Below, in pieces: positions 17,232 to 26,555 of a DNA stretch of 64,000 nucleotides. Origin of the DNA: Aminipila terrae. Its GTDB lineage: Bacteria > Bacillota > Clostridia > Peptostreptococcales > Anaerovoracaceae. The notes under the pieces were generated by a model. The model saw only the letters and a list, made by a program, of their open reading frames with translations, did not search any database and was not told where the DNA came from. Made by a program: the position numbers and the translations under genes. Position 1 is the first letter of the stretch, and each line of letters opens with the position of its first letter. The stretch spans positions 124,001 through 188,000 of the forward strand of contig NZ_CP047591.1 of the NCBI RefSeq assembly GCF_010120715.1. Direction: 5' to 3'.

Positions 17232-18692
17232 TCAGAACCGTTTAGCCTGACAGTTTAACTGACACATTACTCCGTCTTTATAAATACCTGTCAGTTTTAC
17301 CTCTGCAAATGTGTTAATCATGCTTGTATAATCAGAACTGTCACATGCGATATATGCTTTAATATAATTTTCTGTATACCCAGTCAGGCAGTGAATATCT
17401 TCTAAATACTCTTCAATAAGAACCGTTCTGTTCCTGTTTAAATTATCTTTAAAAAACTTCTCGGAGACTTGGTTCCCAACAGAAATCAGTTCTTCACTTC
17501 TTCGGTTCTTTACCTCAGGAGATACATGTCCCTTCATTAAAGCTGCCTTAGTCCCCTCTCTCTTGGAGTACTTAAATGCATGTACTTTGCAAAACTCCGC
17601 TTGTCTGATAATATCCAGACTTTCTTTAAAATCCTCTTCCGTTTCCCCGGGAAAGCCTGCGATAATGTCCGTAGTTATACCATACCCGGAATCAAAATTC
17701 CTTAAAGTATTCACGATGTCCAGATACTCTTCTCGATCATACCGTCTGTTCATAGCTTTCAGTATTTTATTGCTGCCACTCTGAACAGATAAATGAAGAT
17801 GAGGACAAAGCCTCTTATATTTTAAAAGTCTTTCAACGTATTCAACATTAATTACGGTTGGCTCCAGAGAGCTTAACCGCACTCTGAAATCACCTTCTAA
17901 CCGTTCCAGTTCATCAATTATGATTTCTATTCCCTGAAGCTGTTCCTGAACATGATTCTTCTTATGAAATCCTTCTTCGGTTCCATACAGAGCTGTGTTG
18001 ATACCTGTCAGAGTAAGTTCTTTAAAACCCCTCTCTACAAGACTCTTTGCCTCCTGCAGGATGTCATTGACAGCCCTGCTTCTCACCTGGCCCCTTGCAT
18101 AAGGAATCACACAGTAAGAACAGAATCTGTCACAGCCTTCCTGGATTTTAATATAAGCCCTGGTTCTGGATTCCATGGAAGTAATGATACCCGTTTCTTC
18201 ATATTCATTCAGCTGTTCATACTCATCAACCAGTTTCTCTGTTTCTGATTGTGAAGTCCTTCTATAATTCTCCACTAGTTCCACCAGTTTGCTTTTCTGA
18301 TTTGTGCCGGTAACAATATCAACGGCTTCTATGGCCGCCACCTCTTCCGGGCTTACCTGGGCGTAGCACCCCGTTACTGCCACAATACTGTCCGGATTCA
18401 GCTTTTTCATCCTTCTGATATACTGCCTGGATTTTCGATCTGCCAGACTGGTAACTGTACAGGTGTTAATAATGTAAACATCAGCAAAATCATTCTCATT
18501 TACAATCTCATGATTGTTATTGATAAACTTTTCCTTTATTGCTTCACTTTCATATTGGTTTACTTTGCAGCCAAGAGTCTTTATCCCTATAAGCATTTTT
18601 CTGCCATGGCTGCGAACAAAATCCCTTGCAAAATCAGACCATGTATCATCTATTTTAATCCCATTAATAACTTGAATATTATCGTTAATCAA
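17232..18692 (-). CDS. mtaB: tRNA t6A37 methylthiotransferase MtaB
   Basis: Radical SAM enzyme that adds a methylthio group to t6A at position 37 of tRNA. Order: N-terminal MTTase domain with three cluster cysteines (TLGCKVNQYE, NTCTVT, GCYAQ), radical SAM domain with GCDRFCSYC, and a C-terminal TRAM domain. The family normally begins at MLIGIKTLGC (ATG 18596). The frame here stays open upstream, and a GGAGG site lies 7 bases before a TTG at 18692, which would add 32 residues; an ATG at 18719 has no ribosome site. I use 18692 but the shorter form is quite possible. Confidence 0.92.
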   Translation of the reverse strand: MINDNIQVINGIKIDDTWSDFARDFVRSHGRKMLIGIKTLGCKVNQYESEAIKEKFINNNHEIVNENDFADVYIINTCTVTSLADRKSRQYIRRMKKLNPDSIVAVTGCYAQVSPEEVAAIEAVDIVTGTNQKSKLVELVENYRRTSQSETEKLVDEYEQLNEYEETGIITSMESRTRAYIKIQEGCDRFCSYCVIPYARGQVRSRAVNDILQEAKSLVERGFKELTLTGINTALYGTEEGFHKKNHVQEQLQGIEIIIDELERLEGDFRVRLSSLEPTVINVEYVERLLKYKRLCPHLHLSVQSGSNKILKAMNRRYDREEYLDIVNTLRNFDSGYGITTDIIAGFPGETEEDFKESLDIIRQAEFCKVHAFKYSKREGTKAALMKGHVSPEVKNRRSEELISVGNQVSEKFFKDNLNRNRTVLIEEYLEDIHCLTGYTENYIKAYIACDSSDYTSMINTFAEVKLTGIYKDGVMCQLNCQAKRF

Positions 18693-18912
18693 ATTTATAT
18701 CCTCCACGTAATGTTTCATTTATCATATATCATATATGCCGTTTTTTCAACAAGGTAATATATAAGACAAAAATTAAACCTCTACATCATATATTACCCT
18801 TTATCTCTATTTTTCGTAAAAAAGGGTAGAAAATAATAAAAAAATGGAAATTCTAAGATTTTATGGTAAAATTATAATACAATATATTTTTTTCTATGAA
18901 AGGAGAAAAAAA

Positions 18913-19284
18913 ATGGCAATGGAATTATCTCAAAACTTAGCATGGACATTTGTGAGCGAATGCCCTATCCCCAATGATATAAATTCTATGCTTACGGCAG
19001 GTGAAACAGCTGTAGCTGCATATAAAACCATCCGGGATTCTGCTATTTTTACAAACAAAAGATTAATTGTGCGTGATGCACAAGGCCTCACAGGCAAAAA
19101 GGTGGAAATCTACTCTTTGCCTTACTCATCAATAAACATGTGGTCATCAGAAAATGCTGGCACCTTAGACTTAAATGCAGAAATAGAGTTATGGACCAGA
19201 GCAGGGCATATTAAAGTGAATTTAAAAAAAGGTATTGATATAAGAAAATTTGACAACCTTATTGCTAATGCAGTTTTAGGGTAA
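18913..19284 (+). CDS. PH-like domain protein (bPH_1 / DUF1696 type)
   Basis: 123 residues, one bacterial PH-like domain. The segment AIFTNKRLIVRDAQGLTGKK followed by VEIYSLPYSSI and a late ELWTRAGHI strand is the bPH_1 pattern. Function unknown; such proteins are small cytosolic oligomers. ATG 18913 has AAGGAG 8 bases upstream; an ATG at 18844 is in frame but lacks a site. Single gene with its own terminator. The gap upstream contains an imperfect inverted repeat (TACCCTTT...AAAGGGTA). Confidence 0.85.
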   Translation: MAMELSQNLAWTFVSECPIPNDINSMLTAGETAVAAYKTIRDSAIFTNKRLIVRDAQGLTGKKVEIYSLPYSSINMWSSENAGTLDLNAEIELWTRAGHIKVNLKKGIDIRKFDNLIANAVLG

Positions 19285-19316
19285 AAGGTCAACATTATTT
19301 TTTTAAATACATATAC

Positions 19317-19344
19317 AGAAGAGCAGATTTTCTGCTCTTCTTTT
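19317..19344 (+). terminator. Rho-independent terminator
   Basis: AGAAGAGCAGA and TCTGCTCTTCT (19317-19327, 19331-19341) form an 11-bp stem with a 3-base loop and T run, ending the PH-domain gene. Confidence 0.88.
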
Positions 19345-19430
19345 ATTAATTCATATTTTGAAATCTCAGGGAAATCATATTTACCCTCCTTCGTTCATAT
19401 AGTTTATATATTACTACATGGGAGGTTAAC

Positions 19431-20342
19431 ATGCGCTTTCACAAATTTATCTGGCCTGCAATATGGTCTTCCCTGACATTATGCATTATACTGCTGTCAG
19501 TTTCTATATTCTGTCATCTATACGTTTCCCCTCCTTCAGCGGGAAACCATATGGCTATTACATCCAGAGATAAGCCTGCAGAACAGGGTACTATCCGTCT
19601 TCCTATTATCATGTATCATGGTCTGGTTAAGGAATCAAAGCTTCAGAATACCTATTTCATTTCTCCCCGTTTATTTGAAAATGACTTAAAATATCTGAAA
19701 GACAATGGCTATACTGCAATTTCCATGACGGAGTTAATTGATTACGTTTATAATGGAGCACCTTTACCTGAAAAACCCATTCTTCTCACCTTTGATGATG
19801 GTTTTTATAACAACTACCTGTATGCATATCCATTACTGAAAAAATATAACCAGAAAGCTGTAATTTCCATTCTTGGTTCACAGACGGACAGGTACAGCCT
19901 TATTAAAATAAATAATTCTTACTATTCTTATCTGACCTGGGGGCAGATAAATGAAATGATTATGTCTGGACACATAGAGATACAGAATCATACTTATGAC
20001 ATGCATGATTCTAAGAGTGGACGAACGGGATGCGGTGAAAAATCAGGAGAAGGAATGGAAAAATACAGGGAGAATTTTACTGCAGATGTGGGTCTTCTCC
20101 AACAAAGGATAACTGACTATACTGGCACTACACCAAATACTATGGTTTATCCTTTTGGTTACTACACGAAGAATTCTGAAGTCCTTATAAAAGAAATGGG
20201 ATTTAAAGCTTCTTTAACCTGTTCAGCAAAGATAAATAAGATTTCCCGGGATCCTGAATGTTTGTACAAATTAGGAAGATATCTCAGACCTCCGGATAAA
20301 AGCAGCGATAGTTTTTTTAAAAAGATCCTGGAAAATAAATAA
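19431..20342 (+). CDS. Polysaccharide deacetylase (NodB family), membrane-anchored
   Basis: 303 residues. One N-terminal membrane anchor (about residues 10-32), then a carbohydrate esterase 4 domain: metal Asp in LLTFDDGFYNN and the His pair in QNHTYDMH. It removes acetyl groups from a surface polysaccharide or peptidoglycan outside the membrane. The family's first motif is complete and the overall length fits PdaA/YxkH-like proteins, whose substrates vary. GGGAGG is 5 bases before the ATG. It converges on a cell-wall amidase. Confidence 0.88.
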   Translation: MRFHKFIWPAIWSSLTLCIILLSVSIFCHLYVSPPSAGNHMAITSRDKPAEQGTIRLPIIMYHGLVKESKLQNTYFISPRLFENDLKYLKDNGYTAISMTELIDYVYNGAPLPEKPILLTFDDGFYNNYLYAYPLLKKYNQKAVISILGSQTDRYSLIKINNSYYSYLTWGQINEMIMSGHIEIQNHTYDMHDSKSGRTGCGEKSGEGMEKYRENFTADVGLLQQRITDYTGTTPNTMVYPFGYYTKNSEVLIKEMGFKASLTCSAKINKISRDPECLYKLGRYLRPPDKSSDSFFKKILENK

Positions 20343-20380
20343 ACAGAGGGTGGCTCATTAACTGCCGCCCTCTGTTTTTT
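20341..20380. terminator. Rho-independent terminator between convergent genes
   Basis: AAACAGAGGG...GGC pairs with GCC...CCCTCTGTTTTTT. A long GC-rich stem with a T run on the plus strand, serving the deacetylase and possibly also the amidase on the other strand. Confidence 0.8.
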
Positions 20381-20385
20381 ACACT

Positions 20386-20952
20386 TTAAAGCATGCCATA
20401 ATATAATAATATACCGTTATATATGCCCCTGGCAAAACTTTGCGGGTCTGTAGACATCAGATGTGCATCATTGACATTCGTTATGTATCCCATTTCAACA
20501 AGGACAGCAGGCATATCCGTGGCTCTCAGCACATATAAAGTAGGACGTATAAATACACCTCTGTTTTCCAGTCCTGTCATGTAATGAAGCCCCTCTAACA
20601 GCCTCAGCGCCATGTCATAGGCCGGACTTTCTCTCTTGAAAACATAGGCTTCGCTTCCACTTGCTTCTTTTATTTCACTGGAATTACAATGTAAGCTTAT
20701 AAAGAAATCTGCTCCCCATGAGTTAGCAGCATACACTCTGGCCTGAAGGCTTGTAGCATTACTGGTACCAAGTACCTCAGTAGGTGAAGTTCTGGATAGT
20801 TCTGCATCAAAATTGGGGTTGCTGTTTAACAATGCTGCCAGTCGCACTCCGACCTCAAAGGTAATGTCTTGTTCCCTCACTCCGTTGGCTTCTGCACCAG
20901 CGTTGGGATTCTGCGGGTTATGTCCCTGATCAATAAAAATTTTAATTGCCAT
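20386..20952 (-). CDS. N-acetylmuramoyl-L-alanine amidase (Amidase_3)
   Basis: 188 residues, essentially one Amidase_3 domain. Zinc ligands are in FIDQGHNPQNPNAG (His), the first Glu segment and SLHCNSSE (His), with the catalytic Glu in VEMGYITN. It cuts the bond between N-acetylmuramic acid and the peptide. There is no signal peptide or membrane anchor: the domain begins at residue 3, so it may be released by lysis or a holin, or act in the spore or mother cell. Good ribosome site GAGAGG before the ATG. Confidence 0.9.
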   Translation of the reverse strand: MAIKIFIDQGHNPQNPNAGAEANGVREQDITFEVGVRLAALLNSNPNFDAELSRTSPTEVLGTSNATSLQARVYAANSWGADFFISLHCNSSEIKEASGSEAYVFKRESPAYDMALRLLEGLHYMTGLENRGVFIRPTLYVLRATDMPAVLVEMGYITNVNDAHLMSTDPQSFARGIYNGILLYYGML

Positions 20953-21031
20953 TTATTCCTCTCTCCATTTCCATTAAACCTAGATATATTTATATCATTA
21001 TATGTAAGAGAGTTAAAAATTATATTAATAA

Positions 21032-21064
21032 GGAGCTGTTGCAAAATAAATTTGCTACAGCTCC
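21032..21064 (-). terminator. Stem-loop, probable dfx terminator
   Basis: GGAGCTGTTGCAAA pairs with TTTGCTACAGCTCC with one mismatch (21032-21064). The minus-strand tail is AT-rich rather than a pure T run. Confidence 0.6.
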
Positions 21065-21081
21065 CATTTTTTACTGATTAG

Positions 21082-21468
21082 TTATTTTATTTCTGACTTC
21101 CATAATCCGTGTAGATTGCAATAAGCAAATACGGCTAATGGAGTTTCTCCCTGTGCCAGAGCAAATTCAGCTTCTGGTTTTTCTCCTGGGGAAAGGTTCT
21201 TCCTTTGTGCACCTTTTGAAGTCAAAAGATATAGCCATTCGATATAATGTTCTTCAACCATAGGATGTTCAACAGAACCAACCTTGGCAACAACTGTATT
21301 GCCTCCAACGGTTACAACTGGTATATGTTTCTCAAAACTTGCATCTACTGTATTTGCCTCCAGTTCTGTCATTTTTTCTCCACAACAGACCATAGGTGCT
21401 CCAGAACTCTTAATCATTTCAACTAAGTTTCCACAGTGCTTACACACAAAAAATTTCTTTTCACTCAT
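21082..21468 (-). CDS. dfx: Desulfoferrodoxin (superoxide reductase)
   Basis: About 128 residues. The N-terminal rubredoxin-like zinc/iron site (FVCKHCG...VCCGEKM) is followed by the superoxide reductase domain with Fe ligands in EKHIPVV, EHPMVEEHYIEW and CNLHGLW. It reduces superoxide to peroxide without producing O2, typical of strict anaerobes. An upstream in-frame TTG lies in the GGAGG ribosome site, so ATG 21468 is the start. Single gene with terminator. Confidence 0.96.
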   Translation of the reverse strand: MSEKKFFVCKHCGNLVEMIKSSGAPMVCCGEKMTELEANTVDASFEKHIPVVTVGGNTVVAKVGSVEHPMVEEHYIEWLYLLTSKGAQRKNLSPGEKPEAEFALAQGETPLAVFAYCNLHGLWKSEIK

Positions 21469-21617
21469 ACAAATTACCTCCAAACTAAAAACATATATCG
21501 ATATTTTATTACATTATATATGTTTTACAAACTATAATCTACTAATAATTTCATTTTATGTTAAATATATACCTTTACCCTGTTCTTTTTAAACATATTT
21601 TATTTCATTAATAAATT

Positions 21618-22355
21618 TTATAGTTCTAATTCGTACATAACCATAGCAAGGGCAGCCATTCCCGCTGTTTCAGTACGAAGGGTTGTTTTTCCCAAAGTAA
21701 CGCATTCTGTATTTATACTTTTCAAAAGATCTGCTTCTTTATCAGAAAATCCGCCTTCAGGTCCAATGATAATTGCTACCGTTTCAGGCTGGTGCTCAAG
21801 TCCCCTGAGTACATCCTTTATGGTTGTCTTATCTTCATTTTCATAGGGGAACAGGACTAAATCAAATCCCTCCAGCAAAGAAACCATTTTACTGAAAGTG
21901 ATGTTTCCATCAACATTTGGAATAATCCCTCTCTTGCATTGTTTTACTGCTTCATCAGAAACTTTCTGCCATCTTTCAATTTTTTTTGAAAAATTTCCGT
22001 TGTCAGCAACTATTGTTCTGTCTGTAAAAACTGGTACAATCTCATAGATTCCTAATTCTACGGTTTTCTGTATAATCAATTCCATCTTACCCTGCTTAGG
22101 AACCCCTTGAAACAAAGTTACTTTAGTAAAAGGTTCATTGGTAAATTTCTGCTTGTCCAGTATCACTGCCTCCACATACTCCTTATCAATGCGCAAGATT
22201 TCCGTTTCATATTCCCATCTGACAGAATCCGATACATCTATTCTGTCACCTTCACGGAGCCGTAACACTTTTATCATGTGCTGGATATCCTGCTTATCTG
22301 TTATTCTTATTGTCTTATCACCAATATTCTCAGGAGTAGTAAAAAATCTGCTCAT
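21618..22355 (-). CDS. rsmE: 16S rRNA m3U1498 methyltransferase RsmE
   Basis: 245 residues. SPOUT (knotted) methyltransferase with the N-terminal PUA-like domain and the SAM knot IGPEGGFSDKEADLL and LGKTTLRTETA, both hallmarks of RsmE. Its ATG immediately follows the prmA stop (TAGATG), so the pair is coupled as in other Firmicutes. Confidence 0.96.
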   Translation of the reverse strand: MSRFFTTPENIGDKTIRITDKQDIQHMIKVLRLREGDRIDVSDSVRWEYETEILRIDKEYVEAVILDKQKFTNEPFTKVTLFQGVPKQGKMELIIQKTVELGIYEIVPVFTDRTIVADNGNFSKKIERWQKVSDEAVKQCKRGIIPNVDGNITFSKMVSLLEGFDLVLFPYENEDKTTIKDVLRGLEHQPETVAIIIGPEGGFSDKEADLLKSINTECVTLGKTTLRTETAGMAALAMVMYELEL

Positions 22356-23327
22356 CTATTTTAACCTCGCTGCTATGGCGCACCAGTCACCCTGTTCTAA
22401 TATTTCTATAATCTCAAATCCATTATTTTTAATAGCTTCCGATACCTGCTGCTGTTTTTCTATAAGAATACCCGAAGAAATAAATACGCCTTTATTCTTT
22501 AAATGTCTAGCCACATCACAAGACAGCATCATCACTAGATCGGCCATTAAATTAGCTACTACAACATCAGCCTTATAATCTATACCTTTTGTCAAATCAC
22601 CATATTGAATCTGGATTGTGTCCGAAAAGCCGTTTAATGCAACATTTTCTTTTGAAACTTCAACAGCTACCGGATCTATATCCACACCAAGAATATTTTT
22701 AATGCCAAGCAATGCAGCTGCTATGGATAAAATACCTGACCCACAGCCTACATCCAGGACAGCATCTCCTTCCTTGGTGTATTTTTCCAGTAATTTAATA
22801 CAAAGCGTTGTTGTTTCATGGGTGCCCGTTCCAAATGCCATGCCTGGATCAATTTCAATAATCAGTTCATCTTCCGACTGTTTTTCATAGGCCTCCCAGG
22901 TAGGTTTTACCACTATTCTTTCCGTTATCTTTGCAGGTTTAAAAAATTCTTTCCAGTTGTCTTTCCAGTCTTCATCCTTTACGGTCTTATCTTCAACCTT
23001 CATTCTTCCGAAAGAAAAGTCTGTTCCAAACTCTCCCCTGTCCATACGTTCTTTTAGACTTTCCATAGCATTTTTTACATCCTGTACTTTTTCTTTTCCC
23101 TGGTCGGAATCTTCCATATATAAAATAATAGCCGGTTCCTCATCTATCTGCTCCATCACACTGGCATCCACATAATCCCAGTCGTAAGAATTCTTCTTAT
23201 CCATCAGCTCTTCTACATCTGCGGGATCTTCTATAACAGCATCCTCAATACCCATCTCTGACAGTGTATTAAGAATATGCTCTATTCCATATCTGCTGGT
23301 ATATATTTTGGTTTCAATATAATTCAT
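22356..23327 (-). CDS. prmA: Ribosomal protein L11 methyltransferase
   Basis: 323 residues. Class I SAM methyltransferase that trimethylates ribosomal protein L11. Motifs: IDPGMAFGTGTHETT and VLDVGCGSGILSIAA, then the VVANLM catalytic region. The N-terminal L11-recognition domain is present and has an acidic insert around residues 50-95. dnaJ, the usual upstream neighbour, is absent; a MerR gene is transcribed away instead. Confidence 0.95.
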   Translation of the reverse strand: MNYIETKIYTSRYGIEHILNTLSEMGIEDAVIEDPADVEELMDKKNSYDWDYVDASVMEQIDEEPAIILYMEDSDQGKEKVQDVKNAMESLKERMDRGEFGTDFSFGRMKVEDKTVKDEDWKDNWKEFFKPAKITERIVVKPTWEAYEKQSEDELIIEIDPGMAFGTGTHETTTLCIKLLEKYTKEGDAVLDVGCGSGILSIAAALLGIKNILGVDIDPVAVEVSKENVALNGFSDTIQIQYGDLTKGIDYKADVVVANLMADLVMMLSCDVARHLKNKGVFISSGILIEKQQQVSEAIKNNGFEIIEILEQGDWCAIAARLK

Positions 23328-23551
23328 TTCGTACCTCTTTTAATCTTTTTGAGTATTCTCTCCAAATCTTCAAATTAAAATTTGTTTTATGAAAGATTCT
23401 TTTCTCTATTATTTGTCTCATCAGTGCAGATAAGTTATAATGAGTATAATACCCTGTTGATATATTATACTAAAACAGGATAAATTAGGCAATGAAAAGC
23501 TTGCTTTATATAGTCTGGTAACAATTCACATTAATAAAAGGAGATGAGGTA

Positions 23552-24376
23552 ATGAATTTAATGAAACAGAATTATTTTACTACAGGAGAATTCGCAAAAC
23601 TTTGTCATGTAAAAAAGCAGACTTTGTTTCATTATGATGATATCGGCCTCTTTTCTCCAGAAATCATCAAGGAAAATGGTTACCGGTATTATTCCTATCA
23701 GCAAATTGAAGTCTTTGAGATTATTTCAATGTTAAAAGAGCTGGACATGCCTTTAAAAGAAATAAAACAATATCTGGATACCAGAACTCCTGAAAGCCTT
23801 ATACAGCTCCTTCATGAAAAACAGAATGAAGTAGAAAACAAAATTAAAGAGCTGGAGTGGATAAAGAACTATATTATAACAAAAACGGATATTACGGAAG
23901 AAGGCCTTCATGCGGCAACAGAAAGAGTAAGTTATGTAGAAATGCCAGAAGAATATCTTATCACTACTGATTATAGCGGAAAACCTGATGACAAATCCAT
24001 GGCAGCAGCCATCACAAAGCATTATAATTATTGCCATGATTTAGGGCTATATATGATTCATTCCATTGGAAGCACCATTAGAACTTCTGATATGCCCACC
24101 AGTGGTATTTATTATTCCTATGCTCACATATATACCAAAGTTTCAGGCAGGATCTATCCGGACCTTCATATAAAACCTGCAGGGACCTTTGCCGTTATAT
24201 ACCATCGCAATGGTTTTAATACAGCCTTCGAAAGTTATAAAACACTTTTGGACGACTTACTTCAAAAAGGCTATACACCGGGAGAATATTTTTATGAAGA
24301 TACCATATTAGATGAACTGTCCATGTGTGGATATGATAACTATATGATTAAGATTTCTGTTCACTGTAAAAAGTAA
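23552..24376 (+). CDS. MerR family regulator with effector-binding domain
   Basis: 274 residues. N-terminal MerR helix-turn-helix and wing (YFTTGEFAKLCHVKKQTLFHYDDIGLFSP), a coiled-coil dimer helix to ~residue 110, and a C-terminal GyrI-like effector domain (~120-270), the layout of BmrR/BltR multidrug sensors. GGAGATGAGG precedes the ATG. It converges on a GPH-type transporter whose promoter has the 19-base spacer and dyad typical of MerR targets, so it probably activates that gene. Confidence 0.88.
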   Translation: MNLMKQNYFTTGEFAKLCHVKKQTLFHYDDIGLFSPEIIKENGYRYYSYQQIEVFEIISMLKELDMPLKEIKQYLDTRTPESLIQLLHEKQNEVENKIKELEWIKNYIITKTDITEEGLHAATERVSYVEMPEEYLITTDYSGKPDDKSMAAAITKHYNYCHDLGLYMIHSIGSTIRTSDMPTSGIYYSYAHIYTKVSGRIYPDLHIKPAGTFAVIYHRNGFNTAFESYKTLLDDLLQKGYTPGEYFYEDTILDELSMCGYDNYMIKISVHCKK

Positions 24377-24415
24377 AACAGCTTACCATAATTATCATTA
24401 TGGTAAGCTGTTTTT
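24377..24415. terminator. Bidirectional rho-independent terminator
   Basis: AACAGCTTACCATAA (24377-24391) pairs exactly with TTATGGTAAGCTGTT (24398-24412), followed by T. It separates the convergent MerR and transporter genes. Confidence 0.88.
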
Positions 24416-24419
24416 GTAA

Positions 24420-25844
24420 TTATAATAAAACTTCTTTGAATTCTTCCAGATTTACTTTATGTCCTTCTCTCTGCTTTTCCACAGCTCCTAGTACTTTGTT
24501 AAACACTTTCCGCGTTATAGGATACTTGTAAATCATATAAACCGATAAAAACATAAATATTCCAGGTATCAGGGTAAATGCGTTATCTACCCAGAATAGT
24601 GCATTCTCCTGCTGAGAAACTGCATTTCCGTCAAAGCCAGCCCATTGAAGCATATTACCTAAAAGTACTAAGCCTACTGCCTCAGATAAAGACTCTGATA
24701 TGGCCTGCAGGGATACGATTGTTCCCTGCCTTTGTTTTCCGCTTACCAGTTCATCAACCTCACAAACGTCATAAATCATAGCTGGCATCAACTGCCAGTA
24801 GCAAATAGCGCCTAACCCGTAAGCTACCAGCATAATAGCAGCTTCCAGAAAATTAGTTGTTCCGATAAATCTGAGCGCCACCATACTTATAGCGCAAATA
24901 GTCATCCCCACCATAAACTGACTACGCTTATCAAACTTACTACTTGTGGCCACTAAAATCGGCACAAAGATCATACCTGCAAAAGGTTCTATGGCCATGA
25001 GAGCAGTAATACTTAAGGCATCCAGTCCCATGTTATATGTATAAAAGTAAAGTCTGTCTGCCACGAAGATGGTATTTGCTGCCAGATATAATATACTTGC
25101 ATATATAGCATATCTAAGTGTCTTTAATTTAAGAATTTCAGCAAACCCTTTGACCATATCCAGAAACATCTGACAAAATCTTTTAACAGACATTTTCATA
25201 TCATCCGGTTTCTGATCCAGGTTACTTGGTTCCTTTATTATAAAGGCTCCAATAAACAGTGACAGGAATACGCAGCCTGCGATCATTGCTGCCGTCCCAT
25301 GCCATGCCTGGGCCTGTGTTTTTCCCATGTTCATTAAATGGTCCACGAAAATTGTAGGCATGACTGCTCCTATAGCCATACCCAATGTGTTTCCCACATA
25401 CGCAAAAGATCTCAGCCTTGTTCGTTCGTTATAATCTTCTGTAAGTTCTGCACCCCATGCTAAGAACGGAATAAAAAATGATGAAAACCCAGTCCAAAAC
25501 AGTAAAGTCATACAAACATAATAAATAATCTTAACCGTCATGGACGCTTCTATAGCTGTGAATAGTAGTGTAGTAACAATAGCTACCGGTATGGATGCAC
25601 ATATGATGAACATCCTCCTTTTCCCAAATCTCGAATGGGTATTATCTGATATAAATCCAATAATTGCTGAACTTATGGCATCCCAAAGAGCACCAAGAGC
25701 TGCAATGACTCCTGCAATTCCCGGATCAATTCCAACCACAGTAGTTGTAAAAAACAGGAAAAAAGTGCCATAAAGAAAGTATAAACACTGGTCCGCTATT
25801 GCTATAATTCCGTATGCTGTTTTAATCTTGAGTGAAAGTTTCAT
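24420..25844 (-). CDS. MFS/GPH-family transporter (MelB-like)
   Basis: 474 residues with about 12 membrane helices. The early segment GALWDAISSAIIGFISDNTHSRFGKRR is the signature loop of the GPH (glycoside-pentoside-hexuronide:cation) symporters and relatives. The substrate cannot be told; the MerR regulator with a BmrR-like effector domain hints at a drug-like or other ring compound, or export. Good ribosome site AGGAGGAG. Transcribed from its own MerR-type promoter (25866-25896). Confidence 0.85.
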   Translation of the reverse strand: MKLSLKIKTAYGIIAIADQCLYFLYGTFFLFFTTTVVGIDPGIAGVIAALGALWDAISSAIIGFISDNTHSRFGKRRMFIICASIPVAIVTTLLFTAIEASMTVKIIYYVCMTLLFWTGFSSFFIPFLAWGAELTEDYNERTRLRSFAYVGNTLGMAIGAVMPTIFVDHLMNMGKTQAQAWHGTAAMIAGCVFLSLFIGAFIIKEPSNLDQKPDDMKMSVKRFCQMFLDMVKGFAEILKLKTLRYAIYASILYLAANTIFVADRLYFYTYNMGLDALSITALMAIEPFAGMIFVPILVATSSKFDKRSQFMVGMTICAISMVALRFIGTTNFLEAAIMLVAYGLGAICYWQLMPAMIYDVCEVDELVSGKQRQGTIVSLQAISESLSEAVGLVLLGNMLQWAGFDGNAVSQQENALFWVDNAFTLIPGIFMFLSVYMIYKYPITRKVFNKVLGAVEKQREGHKVNLEEFKEVLL

Positions 25845-25865
25845 AATTATCTCCTCCTACTCAAT

Positions 25866-25896
25866 ATTCTAAAGTATACAGTTACCGTATAGTCAA
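25866..25896 (-). promoter_or_regulatory. MerR-type promoter with 19-base spacer and dyad
   Basis: Minus strand: TTGACT (25891-25896), a 19-base spacer, TAGAAT (25866-25871). The spacer holds GTATAC...GTATAG inverted repeats around GGTAACT. A lengthened spacer with a central dyad is the mark of promoters untwisted by MerR proteins. Confidence 0.8.
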
Positions 25897-25910
25897 TAGT
25901 TTTTATAGAT

Positions 25911-26507
25911 TTATTTTTTTCTGGTTATCCAGACAATTTCCGGAGGATTATTCGGTTGATTAATCATTGAGGTATATGCAACATGGAATTCCCTTGGAGA
26001 AAACTGCCCGAGTAAATCTAGAATCCTTTCCTTTTCTTGCTTTCCTTCCTCATGTCCACTATATAATACAAGAGTAATTATGCCCCCTAACTTAATAAGT
26101 TTCGACGCCGTCACTATAGATGAAATGGTAGTATCCGCTTTTGTTGTAATACTTTTATCCCCCGTAGGCAGATATCCCAGATTAAAGATAACTGCCGATG
26201 GCCTGCTTCCTTTATCCAGGTATTTTTCCAGATGTTCATGAGAATCCTTGACCAGTTTTACCCGATCCAGCATTCCATGTTCCTGTAAAAGGGCTTTTGT
26301 ATGTTCTATAGCCGTTTCCTGAATATCAAAGGCGATTACTTTTCCGCTCTCTCCGGCTGCTTCTGCCAGAAGCAAAGTATCATGCCCATTCCCTGCAGTT
26401 GCATCAATAACAGTATCCCCTTCTCCTATATATTCCAGAGTAATTTTCATTGCCAGTTCCGTTGTTTTTGTGATAATATTTAGTTTTTTATCCCCATGTG
26501 TATCCAT
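25911..26507 (-). CDS. mnmM: tRNA mnm5s2U34 methyltransferase MnmM (YtqB family)
   Basis: 198 residues. Class I SAM methyltransferase with VIDATAGNGHDTLLLAE as the SAM loop and the family mark FNLGYLPTGD. The YtqB family has been identified as MnmM, which makes the last methylation of the wobble uridine in Gram-positive bacteria that lack MnmC. Strong ribosome site AGAGAGGA. Confidence 0.88.
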   Translation of the reverse strand: MDTHGDKKLNIITKTTELAMKITLEYIGEGDTVIDATAGNGHDTLLLAEAAGESGKVIAFDIQETAIEHTKALLQEHGMLDRVKLVKDSHEHLEKYLDKGSRPSAVIFNLGYLPTGDKSITTKADTTISSIVTASKLIKLGGIITLVLYSGHEEGKQEKERILDLLGQFSPREFHVAYTSMINQPNNPPEIVWITRKK

Positions 26508-26555
26508 GATGATCCTCTCTTTATTTGTTTGTCATAATTATTATTTTAGTAAACT

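Noticed and set aside
18785..18830. TACCCTTT...AAAGGGTA inverted repeat as a terminator
   Set aside because: It lies between two divergent genes, where no transcript needs ending; could be an operator but has no support.
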